A stretch of 18,204 bases of DNA from Solirubrobacterales bacterium (GTDB taxonomy: Bacteria > Actinomycetota > Thermoleophilia > Solirubrobacterales > Solirubrobacteraceae): contig PLYX01000063.1 of the NCBI GenBank assembly GCA_003151895.1, forward strand, positions 1-18,204, written 5' to 3'. The stretch's first letter is position 1, and each line of letters opens with the position of its first letter. A program made the position numbers and the translations under genes. Positions 13,089 to 18,204 of the stretch are shown here, piece after piece. A model generated the notes under the pieces. It was not told where the DNA came from and did not search any database. It saw only the letters and a list, made by a program, of their open reading frames with translations.

Positions 13089-14810
13089 GTGCTCTGCGAG
13101 TTGCGCGTCGAAAATCTACTGTTGATCGAGCGCGCCGAGCTCACGCTGGCCCCCGGTTTGAACGTGCTGACCGGTGAGACGGGCGCGGGCAAGACGGTGC
13201 TGGCGCATGCGTTGGATCTATTGATGGGAGGCCCCGCCCGCCCCGGGCGATCGCGCACGGGCATCGTGCGGCCCGGCGCCGAGGAGGCGTATGTCGAGGG
13301 CGTGTTCTCGGTGCCCGAGCGTCTGCGAGAGGAGATCGCGCAGAGGCTGCCGGAGAACATCCGCGGCGCCGCCGATGGCGACGTCGAGGAGCTGATCCTT
13401 GCGCGTCGCGTGAGCGCCGACGGGCGCACGCGCGCCTACGTCAACGGTCGTTCCGCCGCCGTCGGAGACCTGCGCGAGCTGGGAGCGCGACTCATCTCCT
13501 TCTACGGTCAGCACGAGCACCGCAAGCTGGTGCTGGCGAGCGCGCAGCTTCAGATGCTCGACGAGGTGTGCGGGCCCGAGCACGCAGAGCGGCTCCAGGC
13601 GTGCGCCGCTTCCTATCGCGAGACCCGCAGGCTGGAGGGCGAGCTCGAGCGTCTGGGCGAGCTCACGCAGACCCGCGAGCGTGAGCTTCAGCTGCTCGAG
13701 CACGAGCTGTCGGAGATCGACTCGGTCGCGCCTGACGAGGACGAGCACCAGACGCTCCTGACGCGCCGGGAGCGCTTGCGGCGCCTGGAGGCGCTGCGCT
13801 CGACTGCCGGCACGGCGACGGATGCGCTCGCGCCGGAGTCCTCCGAGGGTCCGGGGGCCGCGTATCTCCTCGCGGGAGCCGCCGCGAGGCTCCAGACGGT
13901 TGCCGGGATAGACCCTGAGCTCGACGCTCTTGGCGAGCGGTGCGCCGCGCTCGCGATCGAGGCACAGGACCTCGCCGGCGGTCTACGCGACTATTGCGAG
14001 GGCATCGAAGCGGAAGACGGCTCGCTTCAGGCCGTCGAAGAGAGGCTCGCGTCGCTGGAGCGCGTGACGCGAAAGCACGGTGGCACGGTCTCCTCGGTGC
14101 TGGAGTACGCCGAGCGGGCGCGTGCGCGCCGCGAGGAGCTGCTCAGCGCTGGAGTGGCCCAGGAGAGCACCGGCGAGTTGCTGGCGGCTGAGCAGGCGGT
14201 GCTCGAAGGTCACGTCAAGCGGTTGCGCACGGATCGGGAGAGCGCCGCGCCGCGACTGGCCGAGGGCGTGCGCGAGCAGCTCGCCGCACTCGCGATGAGC
14301 GACGCCACGTTTGAAATCGCGCTGAAGCCCACCGCGCCGAAAGCGAACGGAGGCGATGCGGCCGAGTTTGTGATCGCGCCGAACCCGGGCGTTGCGGGCG
14401 CCCCGCTGCGAGAGATCGCCTCCGGCGGCGAGCTCTCGCGCGTCATGCTGGCGCTCACGAGCGCGTGTAGCGACGGCGCCGGGGCCGCGGGCGGATTTTC
14501 GAAGTCGACGCTCGTGTTCGACGAGGTCGACGCAGGCATCGGCGGACATACCGCTCGCGCGGTGGGCGAGCGGCTGCAAAGCCTTGCGCTCGGCAGGCAG
14601 GTTCTGTGCATCACCCACCTCCCGCAAATCGCCTCGCTCGCCACCCGCCACTTCTCGGTCGCGAAGGACACCTCGGCCGATCCGACCGTCGCGACGGTCC
14701 TCCAGCTCGCCGAGCACGACGTCGTGACCGAGCTCGTGCGGATGCTCGGCGCCGAGGACGAGGACGCCGCGGCGCGCGGTCACGCGCGCGAGCTGCGTAG
14801 CGCCGCGTAG
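13089..14810 (+). CDS. recN: DNA repair protein RecN
   Basis: RecN is an SMC-like ATPase that acts in double-strand break repair. The 573-aa product has the full layout: start MLCELRVENLLLIERAEL, Walker A GETGAGKT (29-36), a long coiled-coil middle rich in Glu, Arg and Leu (about 160-380), the ABC signature SGGELSRVMLAL from 445, and Walker B TLVFDEVDAGIGG with Asp478-Glu479, followed by QVLCITHLPQIAS. Length is normal for the family. The GTG at 13089 is the start that matches homologues; an ATG seven bases upstream is out of frame. No clear LexA box is seen upstream. In mycobacteria recN directly follows nadK; here a signalling block separates them. Confidence 0.95.
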   Translation: MLCELRVENLLLIERAELTLAPGLNVLTGETGAGKTVLAHALDLLMGGPARPGRSRTGIVRPGAEEAYVEGVFSVPERLREEIAQRLPENIRGAADGDVEELILARRVSADGRTRAYVNGRSAAVGDLRELGARLISFYGQHEHRKLVLASAQLQMLDEVCGPEHAERLQACAASYRETRRLEGELERLGELTQTRERELQLLEHELSEIDSVAPDEDEHQTLLTRRERLRRLEALRSTAGTATDALAPESSEGPGAAYLLAGAAARLQTVAGIDPELDALGERCAALAIEAQDLAGGLRDYCEGIEAEDGSLQAVEERLASLERVTRKHGGTVSSVLEYAERARARREELLSAGVAQESTGELLAAEQAVLEGHVKRLRTDRESAAPRLAEGVREQLAALAMSDATFEIALKPTAPKANGGDAAEFVIAPNPGVAGAPLREIASGGELSRVMLALTSACSDGAGAAGGFSKSTLVFDEVDAGIGGHTARAVGERLQSLALGRQVLCITHLPQIASLATRHFSVAKDTSADPTVATVLQLAEHDVVTELVRMLGAEDEDAAARGHARELRSAA

Positions 14811-14856
14811 GGGTTGCGGACGTCCCGAGGCCGATGCGCGATCAGTGCCTGAGCGT

Positions 14857-14862
14857 TACCCT
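14857..14862 (+). promoter_or_regulatory. -10 hexamer for a leaderless steA transcript
   Basis: TACCCT lies exactly 8 bases before the steA ATG, the same hexamer and distance as at efp. There is no ribosome binding site in between. This points to transcription starting at the start codon, separately from recN. Confidence 0.45.
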
Positions 14863-14870
14863 CGGTTTCC

Positions 14871-16094
14871 ATGGCCGCGACCCGGCAGCCGCCAGGCACC
14901 ACCGCGCCCGCCCTCGGGACGTGGCCCACGCCGCCGCGCGACGTCAACGGTCCAGTGCGACTTGGACGCAAGACCAAGCTGCTTGTCAGGCGCCTCGTGG
15001 CGGGGGACGTCGCCGTCATCGACCATCTCGACATCGACAGGGTGTCGGCGGAGGAGTTGATCGCGGCGGGCGCCGCCGCGGTGCTCAACTGTCGCGCGTC
15101 CACGAGTGGCACCTACCCGAACCTCGGGCCACAGCTGCTCGTCGAAGCGGGCGTGCTGCTCATAGACCTGCCCGACGATTCGCTGTTTCACTCACTCTCG
15201 GACGGTGATGCGGTGACGGTGCGCACCGCATCTCCCGACACACGCGGCGATGTGCTCTACAAGGGCCGTCCGCTCGTGTCGGGAGTGGTGCTCGACGTGG
15301 CACGCGTGCGCGCGGAGACGGAGGCTCGCCGACGCGAGATCGGCGATGCGCTCGAGCGCTTCGCGCACAACACCATCGAGCACATGCGCGAGGAGCGTGA
15401 ACTGCTCGCGGGGCGGATCGACCTGCCGCGCTTCCGCACCGATTTCCGTGACCGCTCGGCGCTGGTGGTGGTGCGAGGCGTGGACCACCAGCGCGACCTG
15501 CGCGCGCTCCGACCGTTCATCAGGGACACACACCCCGTGTTGGTGGCGGTCGATGGCGGCGCCGACGCGCTGCTCGAAGCGGGTTTCACTCCCAACATGA
15601 TCGTGGGGGACATGGACTCGGCGAGCGAGCCCGCGCTGCTCGCGGCGCGCGACGGGAAGACCGAGTTGGTGGTGCACTCCTACCCGGACGGTCGAGCCCC
15701 CGGCAGGCGCCGCCTGGAGGAGCTCGGGGTCCCGTTCAAGCTGGTGCCGGCGCCGGGCACCAGCCAGGACGTGGCAATGCTGATCGCCGCGGAGAAGGGC
15801 GCCCGCCTCATCGTGACGGTCGGGTCGCAGTTCAACCTGGTGGAGTTCCTCGACCGCAACCGCAAGGGCATGTCCTCGACGTTCCTCACACGCTTGCGGA
15901 TCGGTGAGATCCTCGTCGACGCCAAGGGCGTGAGTCGCCTCTATCGACCGATGCCGGGGCTCGCCCCGCTGGTCGTGGTGATCGTCGCCGGGCTGATCGC
16001 GCTGATCGCCGTCGTGTGGATAACTCCGGCGCTACGCGACGTGGTGGACCTACTATGGCTGAAGCTGCAGCTTCTGTTCGGCTCCGGCGGCTAG
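14871..16094 (+). CDS. steA: SteA-like cell division/envelope protein
   Basis: Homologue of Rv1697/SteA, a protein that in Corynebacterium glutamicum locates to the division ring with SteB. The 407-aa product has an N-terminal region with LGRKTKLLVRRLVAGDVAVI and VLNCRASTSGTYPNLGP, and then a thiamin-pyrophosphokinase-like domain (about 190-340) with VAVDGGADALLEAGFTPNMI and VGDMDSAS. A C-terminal membrane helix follows (about 363-386, LAPLVVVIVAGLIALIAVVW) with a short tail. The TPPK-like fold does not imply thiamin metabolism; its ligand in SteA is not known to me. The ATG at 14871 follows a -10 hexamer closely and has no ribosome binding site. steB follows after 101 bases. Confidence 0.9.
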   Translation: MAATRQPPGTTAPALGTWPTPPRDVNGPVRLGRKTKLLVRRLVAGDVAVIDHLDIDRVSAEELIAAGAAAVLNCRASTSGTYPNLGPQLLVEAGVLLIDLPDDSLFHSLSDGDAVTVRTASPDTRGDVLYKGRPLVSGVVLDVARVRAETEARRREIGDALERFAHNTIEHMREERELLAGRIDLPRFRTDFRDRSALVVVRGVDHQRDLRALRPFIRDTHPVLVAVDGGADALLEAGFTPNMIVGDMDSASEPALLAARDGKTELVVHSYPDGRAPGRRRLEELGVPFKLVPAPGTSQDVAMLIAAEKGARLIVTVGSQFNLVEFLDRNRKGMSSTFLTRLRIGEILVDAKGVSRLYRPMPGLAPLVVVIVAGLIALIAVVWITPALRDVVDLLWLKLQLLFGSGG

Positions 16095-16101
16095 GGGCGC
16101 T

Positions 16102-16118
16102 CGCCAGATCGCCTGGCG
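16102..16118 (+). terminator. weak hairpin between steA and steB
   Basis: CGCCAG/CTGGCG arms (6 bp) with a 5-base loop, 7 bases after the steA stop. It is short and without a T-run. It may attenuate rather than end transcription. Confidence 0.25.
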
Positions 16119-16163
16119 GTTCGACCACGGCCCGGCAACCTCGGCAACCTCGATTCCACCATC

Positions 16164-16169
16164 TATTCT
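16164..16169 (+). promoter_or_regulatory. possible -10 element upstream of steB
   Basis: TATTCT fits TANNNT and lies 26 bases before the steB ATG, predicting a leader of about 19-20 bases. No clear -35 box is present. Confidence 0.3.
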
Positions 16170-16195
16170 GGCGCGAGCCCTGACGCACCCCACCG

Positions 16196-17068
16196 ATGTT
16201 TGACTACCGCTATCACGCGCTTTCGCTTGCCGCCGTCCTGTTCGCCCTCGCCGTGGGCGTGCTCATCGGGGTGGCGATCGGCGACTCGAACCTCGTGTCC
16301 TCGGCTCAGAACGGGATCGTGCGGAATCTGCGCTCTGAAGTGAGGGACTCGCAACGCAACCTTGAACAGGCTGGAGCTCGCCTGTCCGAACAGGAAACGC
16401 TTGCCACCGATCTCTGGCCATTCGCGGTGCACGGGGTTCTCACCGGAAAGAACATCGGTTTGGTGTTCCTTGGCGACTCGTCTGACAAGGTCGATGCGCT
16501 CGTGCGCGATGGCGTCGGAGAGGCCGGGGGCAATGTGAAGGCGGTGGTTGCGGTACGCGAGCCGCTCGACACGAGCGGTGTCGCGGCGCAGGCAACCGGC
16601 TATCGCTACACCGCGCTTGCCTCCGATCCAACGCTTGTCAGGCAGTTTGGAGTGCGCATCGGCAAGCAGCTGGTCAGCGGGGGGCAGTTGCTCGAACGGG
16701 TGCACACGAGGCTGCTGAGCTCCTACGACGGCGAACTGGGCAAGCTGGAAGGACTCGTGATCGTGCGCAGCGATCCGGTCGGCATGAACGCCCAGGCAGC
16801 CAGGAGCACCGCCGAATTCGAGTCGGGCCTGATTGCCGGGGTGGCCTCCGGAGGGGTACCGGCGGTGGGTGTGGAGCTGAGCACCACAGAACCGTCACAG
16901 GTCCCGTGGTACAAGGCCGAAAGCCTCGCGAGCGTGGACGATCTCGAGACGATCGCGGGCCGTACGGCGCTCGCGCTTGCCCTCGCCGGGGACCACGGCT
17001 CCTACGGCGTCAAGCCGACCGCCGACACACTGCTGCCGTCGCCTGTGAGCGCGGCCGGCCAGCACTGA
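16196..17068 (+). CDS. steB: SteB/MctB-family protein
   Basis: Member of the family of Rv1698, described both as MctB, needed for copper tolerance in M. tuberculosis, and as SteB, partner of SteA at the division site in corynebacteria. The 290-aa product starts with the family's diagnostic MFDYRYHALSLAAVLFALAV, giving one membrane helix at about 5-28. A coiled coil follows (about 40-70, RNLRSEVRDSQRNLEQAGAR), then an alpha/beta domain including GKNIGLVFLGD and a C-terminal part with VPAVGVELS. The bulk should be extracytoplasmic, anchored by the N-terminal helix. Whether it moves copper or organises the envelope cannot be told from sequence. Confidence 0.9.
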   Translation: MFDYRYHALSLAAVLFALAVGVLIGVAIGDSNLVSSAQNGIVRNLRSEVRDSQRNLEQAGARLSEQETLATDLWPFAVHGVLTGKNIGLVFLGDSSDKVDALVRDGVGEAGGNVKAVVAVREPLDTSGVAAQATGYRYTALASDPTLVRQFGVRIGKQLVSGGQLLERVHTRLLSSYDGELGKLEGLVIVRSDPVGMNAQAARSTAEFESGLIAGVASGGVPAVGVELSTTEPSQVPWYKAESLASVDDLETIAGRTALALALAGDHGSYGVKPTADTLLPSPVSAAGQH

Positions 17069-17171
17069 GCTTCGATCCGCGCCCGCTCCACGCCGCTTGG
17101 GGCTCGCGGGCCCTTGGTCCAGGAACGCCCCGGACGCGCCGCCCGTCTTGAAACACGTTCTTCGCGCCCGT

Positions 17172-17197
17172 CCGCCGCGGCCGCTAACTTGCGGCGG
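17172..17197 (+). promoter_or_regulatory. leaderless-type promoter and start-codon hairpin of the MraY-like gene
   Basis: TAACTT (17185-17190) lies 6 bases before the GTG at 17197, placing the transcription start at the start codon. An inverted repeat CCGCCGC (17172-17178)/GCGGCGG (17191-17197) brackets the hexamer and its right arm ends on the first base of the GTG. As DNA it could be a binding site; in a leaderless transcript the hairpin itself would not be transcribed. Confidence 0.35.
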
Positions 17198-18018
17198 TGC
17201 ATGCACTTCCCTTCGCGCTCGCCACGGCCATGGCTGCGATCCTGGCGCCCGTGTTGTTGCGCGCGCTGACCGAGAACGGGCACGTCAAGGCCAACTATCG
17301 GGAGCGAAGCGTCGCTTTCCCGTTCGGCGTCTTGAGCGTTGCGGGCGCGGTCGTCGCCCTGATCCCGCTGGCGCTCGTGGAGCGCCTCGAACTTGCCCGG
17401 GTCTTCCACCCCGAGACGCTGACCGTTGCCGTGTACGTGCTGGGCGTTGCCTTCCTCGGGCTCGTGGACGACACGCTCGGGGGTGAGCCGCGCGGCTGGC
17501 GCGGTCACGGCAGGGCCGTGCTCAACATGCGGCTCTCCACCGGCGCGCTGAAGGCGGCTGGTTCGCTCGGGCTCGCGTTGTACGCGACGGGCTACGCGGG
17601 GCTCTCGACGGGACGCTGGCTGCTGGCGAGCGCGGTGCTGGTGCTCGCCACGAATGTCTTCAACCTGCTCGACCTGCGTCCGGGACGCGCCACGAAGGTG
17701 TTCGTGCTGCTCGGCGCGGGTCTCACAATCGGCGCGGCGAGCGTGCGGCCGCTGTGGGCGCTCGGCCTGTTCGTGGGACCGGCGTTGATCGCTGGGGTCT
17801 ACGACCTGCGCGAACGGGCGATGCTCGGCGACACGGGCGCCAACCTGCTTGGCGCTCTCGCGGGGCTGTGGCTCGTGTTGACGCTGTCAGAGCTCGGGCT
17901 GGTGGTGGCGCTGGCCGTGCTCGCCGCGATCACCGTGTACGGGGAGCTGCGCTCGATCACAAAGCTCGTGGAACGGATGCCGCTGCTGCGGGAACTAGAC
18001 TCCTGGGGAAGGCCATAG
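17197..18018 (+). CDS. divergent MraY/WecA-type glycosyl-1-phosphate transferase
   Basis: A 273-aa polytopic membrane protein (about 8-10 hydrophobic segments) of the family that transfers sugar-1-phosphate to a polyprenyl phosphate carrier. Family landmarks are FLGLVDDTLGG with Asp91-Asp92, a middle motif NVFNLLDLRPGRATK at 153-167, and AMLGDTGANLLGALAG with Asp212. Classic MraY reads N-x-x-N-L-(T/D)-DG(L)DGL at the middle motif, so DLRPGRA is a marked variant, and the protein is shorter than MraY (about 320-360). The natural substrate is therefore unclear. Its place beside steA and steB suggests an envelope role. The GTG at 17197 has a -10 hexamer 6 bases upstream; an in-frame ATG at 17230 is the alternative. 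Confidence 0.82.
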   Translation: MHALPFALATAMAAILAPVLLRALTENGHVKANYRERSVAFPFGVLSVAGAVVALIPLALVERLELARVFHPETLTVAVYVLGVAFLGLVDDTLGGEPRGWRGHGRAVLNMRLSTGALKAAGSLGLALYATGYAGLSTGRWLLASAVLVLATNVFNLLDLRPGRATKVFVLLGAGLTIGAASVRPLWALGLFVGPALIAGVYDLRERAMLGDTGANLLGALAGLWLVLTLSELGLVVALAVLAAITVYGELRSITKLVERMPLLRELDSWGRP

Positions 18019-18204
18019 TGAACCCCCGAATGACCTCGCCCCACTCCGACCGTCACGCACAGGCTCCGGCCAAGACCCGGTTCATTTTCGTGACCGGCGG
18101 CGTGGTGTCCTCGTTGGGGAAGGGGATCGCCGCCGCGTCGATCGGGCGGCTGCTCGTGGCGCGCGGCATGACGGTGGCCTTGCAGAAGTTCGACCCGTAC
18201 ATCA
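18018..18204 (+). CDS. pyrG: CTP synthase, 5' part (cut by window end)
   Basis: CTP synthase aminates UTP to CTP using glutamine and ATP. The first 62 codons are present. After a variable start comes the ATP-binding loop TRFIFVTGGVVSSLGKGIAA, then SIGRLLVARGMTVALQKFDP and YI, diagnostic for the synthase domain. The start GTG shares one base with the preceding stop (TAGTG), and GGGGAAGG lies five bases upstream; the in-frame ATG at 18030 lacks such a site. It is probably co-translated with the MraY-like gene. In M. tuberculosis pyrG likewise follows the SteB/MctB gene. Confidence 0.95.
   Translation, partial: MNPRMTSPHSDRHAQAPAKTRFIFVTGGVVSSLGKGIAAASIGRLLVARGMTVALQKFDPYI

Overview
The window is GC-rich (roughly two thirds G+C by eye) and densely coded. 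It looks like a chromosomal core segment of an actinobacterium (Actinomycetota). The best clue is gene order: tlyA, nadK, recN, steA, steB and pyrG occur in the same order and orientation as Mycobacterium tuberculosis Rv1694 to Rv1699. The efp-nusB-(xseB-like)-ispA-dxs block in front, the divergent MraY-like gene before pyrG and the HD-GYP protein suggest a deep-branching class such as Thermoleophilia/Solirubrobacterales. That placement is inference from general knowledge; no search was run.

Layout. (1) 1-4440, + strand: the possible tail of an upstream gene, a long hairpin, then efp, nusB, an xseB-like gene, ispA (prenyl diphosphate synthase) and dxs, closed by a strong hairpin. This is a translation/transcription block running into the isoprenoid pathway. 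(2) 4441-6363, + strand: a perfect CRP/FNR-type palindrome in the upstream region, then tlyA and nadK with overlapping stop and start. (3) 6364-13088: an accessory block between nadK and recN, which are neighbours in mycobacteria. It holds a BldC-like MerR-type regulator, a divergent promoter region with a shared palindrome, a small + strand transcription unit carrying a five-codon reading frame, a membrane HD-GYP protein, an MFS exporter, a possible tiny membrane protein, a NarL-type response regulator, a GAF-histidine kinase and a degenerate GGDEF protein. (4) 13089-18204, + strand: recN, steA, steB, an MraY-like glycosyl-1-phosphate transferase and the start of pyrG.

How the genes may work together. 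The flanks are housekeeping: isoprenoid precursor synthesis, ribosome methylation, NADP supply, DNA repair and envelope/division functions. The inserted block is dominated by signalling. The GGDEF-like protein has lost its catalytic GGDEF motif (it reads AEGEL) but keeps an I-site-like RRFD, so it may sense rather than make c-di-GMP. It lies in the same reading frame as the histidine kinase behind it, separated by one TAA and three codons. An HD-GYP protein with all phosphodiesterase motifs is nearby. The response regulator gene faces the kinase gene and carries a 20-bp inverted repeat in its promoter region. Together they could form a c-di-GMP-tuned two-component circuit; this is a hypothesis.

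Several starts (efp, steA, the MraY-like gene, the response regulator) have a TANNNT hexamer 6-9 bases upstream and no ribosome binding site, as expected for leaderless transcripts. No tRNA, rRNA, CRISPR array or intact transposase was seen.
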